From NCBI GenBank assembly GCA_900317325.1, contig ONGE01000006.1, positions 1 to 64,000 on the forward strand: a DNA stretch of 64,000 nucleotides, written 5' to 3'. A model generated the notes under the pieces. That model searched no databases, was not told the origin of the DNA, and saw nothing but the letters and a program-made list of their open reading frames with translations. This DNA comes from an uncultured Prevotellaceae bacterium (GTDB lineage Bacteria > Bacteroidota > Bacteroidia > Bacteroidales > Muribaculaceae). A program made the translations under genes and the position numbers. Numbering within the stretch: the first letter of the stretch is position 1; the number at the start of each line of letters is the position of its first letter. This document shows positions 26,130 to 34,405 of the stretch, piece after piece.

Positions 26130-27260
26130 CTAGATCTCCTTGGTGAAGGCGCGGCGGCGCTTGTGCTGCACGTACTCGAAGTATTCCCACTGCTTGAGCA
26201 CCTTGGAGTTGAGTTCCAACTCGCGGTTGCTCTCGGCGAACTTGTAGCCATTGGCATTGAAGCAAGGAATCAGGTCGGTGAACAGCAGTGAGTTGACACC
26301 CTTGTTCTGGAACTCGGGCTTGACGGCGATGAGCATCAGGTCCACCACATCGTTGTGCTTGAAGGCCTTCAACAGGGGCATCCAACCAAATGGGAACAAG
26401 CGACCGCGATTCTTGATGAGCGCCCGTGCCATTGAGGGGATGGAAATGCCCACGGCGATAAGTTCGCGCGTGTCCTTCTCGACGGCCATGGCCAGGTCGT
26501 TGAGGGGGAGGAAAGGCAAGTACATCTTGATGTAATGGTTGATCTGCTTGTCGGACAAAGGCGAGTAGCCGAAAATATCGTCATAGGCCACATTGATCAA
26601 CTTGAAGATGGCGTCACCATAGTCGGCGACAAGCTTCTTGCGGTTGCTGTACTTGATAGCCTCCAGGTTGTAGCGCTTGGAGACAAGGTCGGAGATGCGT
26701 TGCATCTTCTCAGGGATATCCTTGGGGATGGTAATGAGCATTTCCAACCAGTCGGCGTCTTTTACAAAGCCCAGGCGCTCCATGTGCTTGGGATAATAGG
26801 GGAAGTTGTAGATGCCGCCGCTGGTGCCCACACGGTCGTAACCCTCGATGAGCATTCCCTCGGGGTCCATATCGGTGAAACTCAACGGACCAGTAAGATG
26901 CTCCATGCCCTTAGACTTACCCCAGCGTGTCACGGCGTCGATGAGGGCGTCAACGACCTCGGCGTCATCGATGAAGTCGATGTAGCTGAAGCGGGCCTCT
27001 TTCTTTCCCGAACGCTCGTTGCACACGTGGTTGATGATACCGGCGACACGTCCCACGATTTTGCCGTCACGATAAGCCAGATAGTAAACCGCCTCACAGA
27101 AATCGAAGGCCGGGTTCTTGTCGGGCCTGAGGGTGTTGATTTCGTCGGTTACCAGTGGGGGGACGAAGTACTCGCTGTCGCGGTACAGCGTGTCGATGGG
27201 GAAATGGACAAACTTGAGCAGGTTGCTCTTGGTGGGTTGGATTTCTCTGATTTCAACCAT
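26130..27260 (-). CDS. GNAT-like acyltransferase family protein, Bacteroidales type
   Basis: A 376-aa protein that appears to contain two acyl-CoA N-acyltransferase (GNAT) folds. The first half has YLAYRDGKIVGRVAGIINH, a typical GNAT beta4/P-loop entry. The second has VVDLMLIAVKPEFQNKGVNSLLF, the best acetyl-CoA-binding match (Q-x-K-G). The family is frequent in Bacteroidetes and usually annotated only as hypothetical. Substrate and partner unknown. It is preceded by an array of ACGGATATT-type repeats. Confidence 0.7.
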   Translation of the reverse strand: MVEIREIQPTKSNLLKFVHFPIDTLYRDSEYFVPPLVTDEINTLRPDKNPAFDFCEAVYYLAYRDGKIVGRVAGIINHVCNERSGKKEARFSYIDFIDDAEVVDALIDAVTRWGKSKGMEHLTGPLSFTDMDPEGMLIEGYDRVGTSGGIYNFPYYPKHMERLGFVKDADWLEMLITIPKDIPEKMQRISDLVSKRYNLEAIKYSNRKKLVADYGDAIFKLINVAYDDIFGYSPLSDKQINHYIKMYLPFLPLNDLAMAVEKDTRELIAVGISIPSMARALIKNRGRLFPFGWMPLLKAFKHNDVVDLMLIAVKPEFQNKGVNSLLFTDLIPCFNANGYKFAESNRELELNSKVLKQWEYFEYVQHKRRRAFTKEI

Positions 27261-27284
27261 ATTATTTTGTTTTTTAGTTCGCGG

Positions 27285-27345
27285 TGAGACGGAGATGACG
27301 GAAATAACGGATATTACGGAAATGACGGATATTGCGGATTGTTGA
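27285..27345. repeat. ACGGAAATA/ACGGATATT array
   Basis: About six imperfect 9-bp units (GACGGAGAT, GACGGAAAT, AACGGATAT, TACGGAAAT, GACGGATAT). Similar arrays lie at 39751-39801 and 52210-52365. Confidence 0.7.
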
Positions 27346-27362
27346 TGGCGGAATGCTCATCT

Positions 27363-27473
27363 TTATCCTGCGAAGGCGACATTGTTGAGCCACCACAGCA
27401 GTACGAGCAAACCCGCCAGGATAAGATCCAGCTTAATGAAAAACCAAAAATAGTATCGTTTCTCGGGAGTCAT
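27363..27473 (-). CDS. 36-aa single-pass membrane miniprotein
   Basis: ATG at 27473, stop at 27363, starting 5 bp after the stop of the zinc-ribbon gene on the same strand. It begins MTPEKRYYFWFFIKLDLI and continues into a hydrophobic helix (LAGLLVLLWWL), with a positively charged N-terminus and a short polar end (NNVAFAG). Its position implies translation from the same mRNA. No family is recognised; the tight spacing and clean topology are the support. Confidence 0.5.
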   Translation of the reverse strand: MTPEKRYYFWFFIKLDLILAGLLVLLWWLNNVAFAG

Positions 27474-27478
27474 TTCTA

Positions 27479-28939
27479 TCAGTTGGCGTTCTTGGCCTTG
27501 TCATGAACCAAGTCGTAGGAGATGGAACCGTTGGACGTCTTGATGAGCACAGTGTTGTCGCCGCTGAAGCTGATGCCTGAAGCAGCGCCGTTCTTGCCGG
27601 CATAGACGGTGAAGTACTTGCGAGTGTTCTTGTTGAAGCCGACTACCGAGCCCTTGGTGTCCAAGAACACGAGATAACGGTCATTCTCGAGCTTGTCCTT
27701 GATTTCCTTCATGTTGATGATGGGCTTATCGTACTGGGTGGGCTTCATCTTCACTTCCTCGCCCTCCTTGAGCTTGCCCATGTTCTCGGCATTGTCGTGG
27801 TCCCACTTGGCGTCGGCATTCTCCTCTCCAGCCAGTGCTTTTTCCTCTTCTTCCTTGGCCTTGGCCTCTTCCTCAGCATCTATCTCGTCCTGCGTGGCAA
27901 CGCGGATGGCACCAATGTTGGCAGCCTCCTGGCGCAGGAAAGCGCGCTCGCTGCTGTTGGTGCTCTCGAGAGGTCCTCGGCAATAGACATACTGGCGTCC
28001 GTCGGTGCGGGAACGAATCTGTCCGTCGTAGGTCAAGGTGGTGAGTTTCTTGTTGTCGATGTCATACAGGCACAGTGTCACGCGGCCATTGTTGCCCTCG
28101 CCGGCACCCTTCAAGTGGTTGAGGAAGGCGAAGTAGAGGCACTGCTTTCCATCGACGGTCACGCCGCGCGGCACGTACATGGCATCGGCGATGAGCGAAC
28201 TGTTGTCCATGATGATGGACCGGCCGTCGAAGTACTTGGTCTGACCAATCTCGGTCTTCCACTGCGCACCATCACGGGTGAGGTTATAGAGCTTGATGAA
28301 GGGACGGTCGGTGTCGTCCTTGTAGGTCACGCCGACAATGCGCTCGGGGGTGTCGGGGTCGGTGCTGCCAAAGCGCACTGCACATCCGGTGTAGGCCTTG
28401 TCCTCGGTCAAGTTGTTGCGGCTGAGCTCGGCCGTGAGCACCGCCATCGGGTCTTGACTACCGTCGGCAATGATTGCAGCACTGTCGGCCCGCGCCTCGA
28501 GACGGTCGTTCTCCTGACTGTTGCAATGGCGCAGGAGGCTCAGCAGCGCGATGGCAAGGATAGCCAACACGGCACCGATAATCAAGTTGCGGTTGAAGTT
28601 GGAGCGTCCGCCGCCATCATCATCGTCGTCATCATCGTCATCGTTACGGGGAGGTTCGGGCTGCTGCCAGGCATTGGCCTGACGCTGGGCGGCACGTTTC
28701 TGCTCGTTGTAGGTGGTTTCAGGACGTTGAGCCATTGTTGGAGCGGGGGCCACCGGCTCGCGGCTGGCCACTTTCACCGCATTGTCAACAGCCTTGCCGC
28801 AATGCGGGCAAAAGACCGACGTTGAGGGCATCGGCTGATGACAGTAGCTGCAAGTCACTTCGTTACTCATGCGGTATCCGCAACGGTTACAAAAAACTGA
28901 ACCCTCGGGCACCTCGTGTCCGCAATGTTGGCATCTCAT
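27479..28939 (-). CDS. Zinc-ribbon membrane protein with large C-terminal domain
   Basis: A 486-aa protein. The N-terminus has two zinc ribbons: CQHC/CNRC at about 3-21 and CSYC/CPHC at about 30-48. A linker ends in an acidic run of nine Asp plus Gly, then a transmembrane helix follows at about 115-135 (LIIGAVLAILAIALLSLL). The ~330-residue remainder appears to be beta-rich and extracytoplasmic, including a Glu/Ala-rich helix (EEEAKAKEEEEKALAG). The two ribbons resemble those of the 22183 protein. A TAATTTTG -7 box lies at 29045-29052, giving a leader of about 100 nt. Function unknown. Confidence 0.75.
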   Translation of the reverse strand: MRCQHCGHEVPEGSVFCNRCGYRMSNEVTCSYCHQPMPSTSVFCPHCGKAVDNAVKVASREPVAPAPTMAQRPETTYNEQKRAAQRQANAWQQPEPPRNDDDDDDDDDGGGRSNFNRNLIIGAVLAILAIALLSLLRHCNSQENDRLEARADSAAIIADGSQDPMAVLTAELSRNNLTEDKAYTGCAVRFGSTDPDTPERIVGVTYKDDTDRPFIKLYNLTRDGAQWKTEIGQTKYFDGRSIIMDNSSLIADAMYVPRGVTVDGKQCLYFAFLNHLKGAGEGNNGRVTLCLYDIDNKKLTTLTYDGQIRSRTDGRQYVYCRGPLESTNSSERAFLRQEAANIGAIRVATQDEIDAEEEAKAKEEEEKALAGEENADAKWDHDNAENMGKLKEGEEVKMKPTQYDKPIINMKEIKDKLENDRYLVFLDTKGSVVGFNKNTRKYFTVYAGKNGAASGISFSGDNTVLIKTSNGSISYDLVHDKAKNAN

Positions 28940-29044
28940 CTTCGTAGTTTATTTATTGCTTGGATTAAACTTCGTCATGTTTTAATCAACTTGTCGTGAC
29001 CTGCCGAAATACAATTCATCGAGCCTACGCAAGTTTTCAAACTG

Positions 29045-29052
29045 CAAAATTA
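29045..29052 (-). promoter_or_regulatory. -7 box of the zinc-ribbon/miniprotein operon
   Basis: TAATTTTG on the minus strand, about 105 bp before the start codon. Confidence 0.55.
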
Positions 29053-29111
29053 CGCAATAATCTTTGATTATTGTCCTTTTTCAAGAAAAACTTTACCGTA
29101 CCCCTGATAAG

Positions 29112-29143
29112 AAAAGTGGAGGCGCAAAATCTTGCGCCTCCAC
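29112..29143 (-). terminator. Terminator of the 29183 secreted-protein gene
   Basis: A perfect 12-bp stem GTGGAGGCGCAA/TTGCGCCTCCAC with a 4-nt loop, followed on the minus strand by TTTTCTT. Confidence 0.9.
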
Positions 29144-29182
29144 AATTGAGTCTGTTATCTCTAACAGTTAAATGCTAATAAC

Positions 29183-30241
29183 TTACTTCACAACCTTAAC
29201 AGCGTTGGTGGTGCCGTCGGTGTAGGTGGTAACCACGATGGTCATACCCTCGGCCTGCTGCATCTCCTGGCCAGCCATGTTGAAGTAGCGAACGCCGGCA
29301 ACGGTCTTGCCACTCATGAGCTCATCGAGAGCGGTAGCTACAGTGAACTCATAAGCTACATCCTCGCTCCTGTTCTCACCGATGAAGGCGTAAGCCTCGA
29401 CGCGAACCTTCTCACCGTTGTTCTCGAACCAGATCTCACCCTCGGTGTCCCCGTACAGGGTCCAGTCGGTCCTCAGAACCCACTCCTCGGCAACGGGATC
29501 CCAAACCAGGACGCGGTACATGATTTCGCTGCCCTCGGTGGTCGGGGTGATGTCAACACCGTAACCGGTAACACCGTCGATGGTGTAGCCATTGAAGACG
29601 GGAGCGCCTACAGTAACGGGCTCAACGGGAGTTGTGCCAGACTCATAGGTGAAGGTGCACTTGTTCAGAGCGTTAAAGGTGCCTTCATCCCATGAACCAT
29701 AGTGATCATAGCCAACATAAGCGGTATTCTCTTCCATCTCTTCACCGAGGAAGTAGGTGGTACCCCAAGAACCAGAACCGTCCCAGAAGCACTCGACGAG
29801 CAGGTTGCCACCATTGTACTCAAAAGGCTCATCCAGAGTGAAAGTCAGGTAAAGACCACCATACTCAGGCTCTACAGAGGCAACTACAGTAGCGCCGCCA
29901 ATCATAGGATCCTCATCGGCAAAGGCGGTCTGCTCAACCTCCTTGAGAGCGAGCAGAATCTCACCACCCTGGAAAGCGATAGTATAGGAATCATAAGGCG
30001 CACCCCAAGATGCAGCGGAGTAGAACTTCAACTGGGTGATCTTGCCACCAGCCATCTCGGTCAGCATATCGGCGGGATAGATCTGCTGAGCCATACCTTC
30101 GGCATCATACCAGTAGCCATAAACGGGAATGCCACCCCAAGCATCCTCACCAACCACACCGTTATCACAAACGGTCAACTCATTGGCCTGAGCGGCAAAT
30201 GCCATAGCGGCCACAGCAATCAAAGTAAAAAATTTCTTCAT
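29183..30241 (-). CDS. Secreted protein with Por/T9SS-like C-terminal segment
   Basis: A 352-aa exported protein. The ATG at 30241 is chosen because it begins a signal peptide (MKKFFTLIAVAAMAFAAQA); the upstream frame is AT-rich leader. The mature part is a beta-rich region rich in Gly/Tyr/Trp (GGIPVYGYWYDAEGMAQQ, LTFTLDEPFEYNGGNLLVE) resembling modules of Bacteroidales secreted proteins. It then has a type-III-like segment near 220-320. The last ~45 residues (VAGVRYFNMAGQEM ... GTTNAVKVVK) match the short Por-secretion-tail style of Bacteroidales. Likely surface or secreted; ligand unknown. Confidence 0.75.
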   Translation of the reverse strand: MKKFFTLIAVAAMAFAAQANELTVCDNGVVGEDAWGGIPVYGYWYDAEGMAQQIYPADMLTEMAGGKITQLKFYSAASWGAPYDSYTIAFQGGEILLALKEVEQTAFADEDPMIGGATVVASVEPEYGGLYLTFTLDEPFEYNGGNLLVECFWDGSGSWGTTYFLGEEMEENTAYVGYDHYGSWDEGTFNALNKCTFTYESGTTPVEPVTVGAPVFNGYTIDGVTGYGVDITPTTEGSEIMYRVLVWDPVAEEWVLRTDWTLYGDTEGEIWFENNGEKVRVEAYAFIGENRSEDVAYEFTVATALDELMSGKTVAGVRYFNMAGQEMQQAEGMTIVVTTYTDGTTNAVKVVK

Positions 30242-30424
30242 AATGAAAGTTGTTTTTAAAAAGTGTTTATAAAGTGAATAATAACTGTCAAGTTCAATTA
30301 TTTTAGATTTAAGTACGAAATTACTCAAAAAATGTGGAGTGGAGTATTTATTGAGCAGTAATTTAAGATATTTTAACAATTGTTCCATGGCTGTAACCGT
30401 TCAGTCATTCAACCTCACGCCAAA

Positions 30425-30472
30425 CCGCCAAGTCGCTAAGTCTTTCAACATAGATATCTTAGCGACTTGACG
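30425..30472. repeat. Long hairpin within a CGCTAAG-family repeat
   Basis: CAAGTCGCTAAG pairs perfectly with CTTAGCGACTTG around a 17-nt loop and extends through CCG/CGG. It overlaps the dispersed CACGCCAAnnCGCnAAG repeat at 30414-30440, and could terminate psuG upstream readthrough or the neighbouring gene. Confidence 0.65.
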
Positions 30473-30515
30473 GCTCTGTCTGTACTCTATTGACTTGCGT
30501 TCTCGCAGAAAAGAC

Positions 30516-31430
30516 TTACAGTCGGTGTAATGCCACGGCGGTCTTTGCGGCTAAGCGGGCGTTGTTGAGCACCAGCTGGATGTTGCTGGCCAGGCTGTCG
30601 CCGCCAGTGAGATCTTTGACCTTGGCCAGGAGGAAAGGCGTCGTTTCCTTGCCCCGGATGCCCAGTCGATTGGCCTCGTCGATGGCCTCGTCAATAGCCT
30701 TGTTGATGACATCGGCAGGCATGGAATACTCTTCGGGGATGGGGTTGGTAACAAGCATGCCGCCCTTCAAGCCCATGCCGAGTTTGGCACGGAAGGCAGC
30801 GGCGAGTTCCTCGGGGGTGTCGATGCGGTAGTCCACCTTGAAACCGCTGTGGCGGGTGTAGAAAGCAGGCAATTCCTCGGTGCCGTAGCCGATGACGGGC
30901 ACACCCTTGGTTTCGAGGTACTCCAGCGTGAGCCCCAAGTCGAGAATGGACTTGGCACCGGCGCAGATGACCATGACGGGAGTCATCGCCAATTCTTCGA
31001 GGTCGGCGCTGATGTCCATGGTGGTTTCGGCTCCGCGGTGTACGCCGCCGATGCCGCCGGTAGCAAACACCTTGATGCCTGCCATAGCGGCGATAATCAT
31101 CGTGGTGGTCACGGTGGTGGCACCGTCCTGTCCACGGGCGATGAGCACAGGCAGATCTCGGCGCGACGCCTTGGTCACGGCTTGGCCTTTATGGCCCAAA
31201 TACTCGATTTCATCGGGCGTGCAGCCCGCCTTGAGTTTGCCGCCGATGATGGCGATGGTGGCGGGCACGGCCCCGTTATCACGGATGGTCTGTTCCACGC
31301 GCAAGGCCGTCTCCACATTCTGGGGATAGGGCATGCCGTGAGAGATGATGGTGGACTCGAGGGCGACTACGGGACGGCCCTCGTCAAGTGCCTGTTGCAC
31401 TTCGGGTGAGATGGATAAATAGTTGTTCAT
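30516..31430 (-). CDS. psuG: Pseudouridine-5'-phosphate glycosidase PsuG
   Basis: A 304-aa enzyme that cleaves pseudouridine 5'-phosphate to uracil and ribose 5-phosphate. Characteristic segments: VVALESTIISHGMPYPQNVETA, an ATTVTTTMIIAAMAGIKVFATGG region (read as two motifs) and GGIGGVHRGAETTMDISADL. The next gene on this strand is a PfkB-type kinase, the usual partner that makes pseudouridine phosphate, so together they degrade pseudouridine from RNA. Note that the kinase gene is upstream in transcription. Confidence 0.93.
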   Translation of the reverse strand: MNNYLSISPEVQQALDEGRPVVALESTIISHGMPYPQNVETALRVEQTIRDNGAVPATIAIIGGKLKAGCTPDEIEYLGHKGQAVTKASRRDLPVLIARGQDGATTVTTTMIIAAMAGIKVFATGGIGGVHRGAETTMDISADLEELAMTPVMVICAGAKSILDLGLTLEYLETKGVPVIGYGTEELPAFYTRHSGFKVDYRIDTPEELAAAFRAKLGMGLKGGMLVTNPIPEEYSMPADVINKAIDEAIDEANRLGIRGKETTPFLLAKVKDLTGGDSLASNIQLVLNNARLAAKTAVALHRL

Positions 31431-31449
31431 ATTGTTGATCGTTTAATTA

Positions 31450-31506
31450 AGGGCTAGAGAGACTAGATGTTCTAGATGTTCTATAGGAACTAGATATACT
31501 AGAGGA
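31450..31506. repeat. CTAGAT/CTAGAGG simple-repeat tract between psuK and psuG
   Basis: Imperfect copies of ACTAGATGTTCTAGATGTTCT and GGAACTAGATATACTAGA. A related tract lies at 36022-36060. Confidence 0.65.
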
Positions 31507-31507
31507 A

Positions 31508-32404
31508 CTAGATATAATTGTTGATGTCGGGATTGACGGTTTGGGTCGAGAGCAAGGTGGCATGGGCGGCCTTGAGGCCGGTTCCAGCACAGTCGGGGAA
31601 GGGCTCCCGACACATCTGGGCATGGGCCACACCAGCGATGAAAGCATCGCCCGCTCCGGTAGTGTTGATGACACGGGTGGGAATGGCTTTGAGGTGCTCG
31701 TGGCGAGTGCCGTCACTGCAATAAACGCCCTCGCTGCCCAATGTGATATAGACCTGGGCAATGCCCATTTCAGCGAGGCGGTCGGCAGCGGCTTTGACCG
31801 TATCACAGGCAGTGACAGCCAGCGCCTCTATCTTGTTGAGTTTCACGCCATGCAAGCGTTTTGTCTGGCTCTGCTGCAATGCCTTGATGACACGGGGAGC
31901 CTTAGCCGTGCTCACGGTATCGACCAAGAGCGGAGCAGAGCAGTAATCGATGAGATATTGCAGGGCCCCGGCAGAGATATTGGTATCGGCAATCACACAT
32001 TCGGAACGATTGATGTCGGAGATGCGTGCTGCCAGAAACTCGGGGGTGATGTGATCAACGATATCGGTGTCGGCCACAGCGGCAATCATGTCGCCCGTCT
32101 GGTCGTTGACACACAGGTACAGACCATTGCGCATACCCTCGCAGCGTTCACTCAAACTGAGGTCCAAGCCGACAGCCTGGCACTCGCGCCAGCACATCTC
32201 GCCGAAGGTCTCGCCACCGAATGCACTCACAAACTTCACATTGTGGCCCATGAGCCGCAGGTTGTGGGCGATGTTACGCGCCACGCCGCCACAGCCCAGG
32301 GTCACCTGACCCGGCACCGAGTCGGCAGGGACAAACGGAGCCGTCAAAGCCGCCGAAATGTCCATGTTCACACCACCAATAACAGTTACAAATCTGTCCA
32401 TCAT
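31508..32404 (-). CDS. psuK: PfkB-family kinase, probable pseudouridine kinase
   Basis: A 298-aa ribokinase-fold enzyme. N-terminal VTVIGGVNMDISA and GQVTLGCGGVARNIAHNL are PfkB sugar/nucleoside-binding elements. The anion hole and catalytic Asp are in NTTGAGDAFIAGVA near the C-terminus. The start is set at 32404 (two adjacent ATGs, 32404 and 32401), 11 bp after the esterase stop; longer in-frame starts would overlap that gene. Operon position with psuG points to pseudouridine as substrate. Confidence 0.88.
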   Translation of the reverse strand: MMDRFVTVIGGVNMDISAALTAPFVPADSVPGQVTLGCGGVARNIAHNLRLMGHNVKFVSAFGGETFGEMCWRECQAVGLDLSLSERCEGMRNGLYLCVNDQTGDMIAAVADTDIVDHITPEFLAARISDINRSECVIADTNISAGALQYLIDYCSAPLLVDTVSTAKAPRVIKALQQSQTKRLHGVKLNKIEALAVTACDTVKAAADRLAEMGIAQVYITLGSEGVYCSDGTRHEHLKAIPTRVINTTGAGDAFIAGVAHAQMCREPFPDCAGTGLKAAHATLLSTQTVNPDINNYI

Positions 32405-32415
32405 TTTTCCAGGTA

Positions 32416-33354
32416 TCATTTTCCAAGTAAGAACAAAAGCGGTTGGTCCAAACGCATTGCCCAACTGGTCTCGTTGTGGCCGTCGCCATCAAACACGAGG
32501 CTCCTGTAGTGCTGCTTGTCCCAGCCCTTAGCGACAACGACGCTGTCGAGCAATTCTTGATAAGGGCCGTAGTCGGCATCAAAATCCTGGGTACCGTGAT
32601 CCATGTAGATGAGGCTGCCGTTAGCCTCGGGCAAGTGTTGACCCACATAGTCCCGAAAACCCGTGGCCCACTTTTCACCTTTAAAACCATCAGGCAAATG
32701 CGCCATTGACAAGTGAGACGAGAGGCAAGCCACTCCGCCGAACACCTGCGGATATTCACACAGGGCATAGAGCGAAATCAGCCCGCCCATGCTGGAGCCC
32801 ATCATGAAGGTGTGGTCACGGTCAACCAACGGCTTGTAGCGGTCGTCGATAAAGGGCTTCAACTCCTTGACGATGAACTGCAGATAGTCGTCGCCAGTGA
32901 GCTTATCGATTTTAGCTTTCTTGCGGTCGGCCTCGGCCACATGCTGCCAGGTCTTAGCGGGGAAATACTCGGTGAGGCGGTCGTCGGTGTTATAGACACC
33001 CACGACGATGCACGGCCTGATGACGCCAGTCCGGATGAGGCTGTCCATCACCTCATCGACGTGCCACTCCTGCCGGTTCCACGTCGTGGTGGCATCGAAC
33101 AGCATGTTGCCATCGTGCATGTAGAGCACATCGCACGAGTCGCCCGTCTGATAGCCCTCGGGGAGCCAGACGACCACATCCCTTGACGGGACAAACTGTG
33201 ACTTGAACTGCGGGAAGCGTTCCAATGTCCCGTGACTTGCCGTGGGAACCTTATTTCGAGGCGGCTTCATACACCAGGCCAATGCAATCACCAGCAGGAA
33301 CAAAAGTGTTCCTAACTGCCATAACCTTATCTTGGTTTTACGTCCTAAAGCCAT
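32416..33354 (-). CDS. Membrane-anchored alpha/beta-hydrolase (esterase D/Fes-like)
   Basis: A 312-aa protein starting at the ATG at 33354, just downstream of a TATCTTTG box at 33378-33385; the longer frame begins inside that promoter. An N-terminal hydrophobic anchor (about 12-28) precedes a putative-esterase domain with YMHDGNMLFD, the nucleophile elbow GSSMGG and a late DGDGHNETSW His segment. Such enzymes hydrolyse acyl or siderophore esters. It is first in the operon with psuK and psuG, an unusual partner for pseudouridine breakdown. Confidence 0.82.
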   Translation of the reverse strand: MALGRKTKIRLWQLGTLLFLLVIALAWCMKPPRNKVPTASHGTLERFPQFKSQFVPSRDVVVWLPEGYQTGDSCDVLYMHDGNMLFDATTTWNRQEWHVDEVMDSLIRTGVIRPCIVVGVYNTDDRLTEYFPAKTWQHVAEADRKKAKIDKLTGDDYLQFIVKELKPFIDDRYKPLVDRDHTFMMGSSMGGLISLYALCEYPQVFGGVACLSSHLSMAHLPDGFKGEKWATGFRDYVGQHLPEANGSLIYMDHGTQDFDADYGPYQELLDSVVVAKGWDKQHYRSLVFDGDGHNETSWAMRLDQPLLFLLGK

Positions 33355-33377
33355 AATTCTTGGATATTTCTCATCTG

Positions 33378-33385
33378 CAAAGATA
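33378..33385 (-). promoter_or_regulatory. -7 box of the esterase-psuK-psuG operon
   Basis: TATCTTTG on the minus strand, 24 bp upstream of the chosen start. Confidence 0.7.
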
Positions 33386-33456
33386 AAACAAAACAATCAT
33401 AATGGCACATTTTTTATTTTTTATGATGAAATGCGGTGACTTTAGGCGAAGTTTTA

Positions 33457-33464
33457 TATCTTTG
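33457..33464 (+). promoter_or_regulatory. -7 box of the SDR-ribF-upp-nadB run
   Basis: TATCTTTG on the plus strand, 38 bp before the SDR start. It is divergent from the esterase promoter, about 70 bp away. Confidence 0.7.
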
Positions 33465-33501
33465 CAGGTTAGAACGAAATGAACCATAAAACTAAAACGA
33501 T

Positions 33502-34362
33502 ATGATGACCGATAATGATAAAGTGCTGGACGCCGATGTCAAGCCATTATACATAGTAACCGGCTCCACCGACAGCATGGGCAGTGTGATTACCCGCAAA
33601 CTCGCCGAGCAAGGCAAAGCCGTGCTGCTGGCGAGCCGCGACATCCAAAAGGCCGAGAACTATGCCACCCAACTGCGCAAGGTGACTCGCAACAAGGATA
33701 TTTCCTGCCTGCAACTGGACCTGAACTCCTTTGAACTGGTCAACGACTTTGTGGCCCGCCTGCGTGCGTTGAATCGTCCTATCGCGGCCCTTATCAACAA
33801 TGCCGGCCTGCTGCCCCGCCGCAGCGAGATTTCACCCAACGGTTTTGAACACGCAGTGCAGGTGAACTACCTGAGCACCGTGCTGTTGTCGATGCAGGTC
33901 TATCCGCTGATTGAGGAGGGAGGCAGCATCATCCTGTCGACCAGCGTGTCGCGCCGCTTTGTATCGCTCCCGTATGAGTTCCCTGCCGTGTCCCATTTCA
34001 CGCCGCTGGGAGCCTATGCCCAAAGCAAGCTTGCGCTGACCTTGTTCTCCATCTACATGTCGAGCACCATGAAGACGCGTCGTGTTGCCGTGAACTGTGT
34101 GAATCCCGGTCTGCTGAAGAGCGGAGCCATCGCCATGTCGCGGTGGATGGATCGCGTTCCCGACTACCTGAGCCGCAACATCCCCAGCCCCGAGGCAGGC
34201 GTCGTGCCCACCATGCGTGCTCTGGACAGCAACGAGACCGGTTACCTGTTCTCGGGTACCGACAAAAAGGTGAAGACCTCCACCATGCTCAGGAACCGCG
34301 AGATGTTCATCCGCTTGTGCAACGACACGATGCGCATCCTCAAAGAGCATATCGACAAATGA
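33502..34362 (+). CDS. Short-chain dehydrogenase/reductase (SDR)
   Basis: A 286-aa Rossmann protein. The cofactor loop is VTGSTDSMGSVITRKL (TGxxx[AS]xG type), followed by ASRD, which suggests NADP preference, then INNAGLLPRR, and the catalytic Tyr/Lys in YAQSK. SDRs of this kind are broad in substrate. The gene begins a same-strand run with ribF, upp and nadB, so it is expressed with cofactor-synthesis genes, but the substrate is not deducible. Confidence 0.85.
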   Translation: MMTDNDKVLDADVKPLYIVTGSTDSMGSVITRKLAEQGKAVLLASRDIQKAENYATQLRKVTRNKDISCLQLDLNSFELVNDFVARLRALNRPIAALINNAGLLPRRSEISPNGFEHAVQVNYLSTVLLSMQVYPLIEEGGSIILSTSVSRRFVSLPYEFPAVSHFTPLGAYAQSKLALTLFSIYMSSTMKTRRVAVNCVNPGLLKSGAIAMSRWMDRVPDYLSRNIPSPEAGVVPTMRALDSNETGYLFSGTDKKVKTSTMLRNREMFIRLCNDTMRILKEHIDK

Positions 34363-34405
34363 GGCATCAACCCTGCAAGCCCTCAAGATAAAAACAAAAA
34401 CAGGA

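Noticed and set aside
34363-34405. FMN riboswitch before ribF.
   Set aside because: The gap is only 43 bp and does not contain the conserved multi-stem core.
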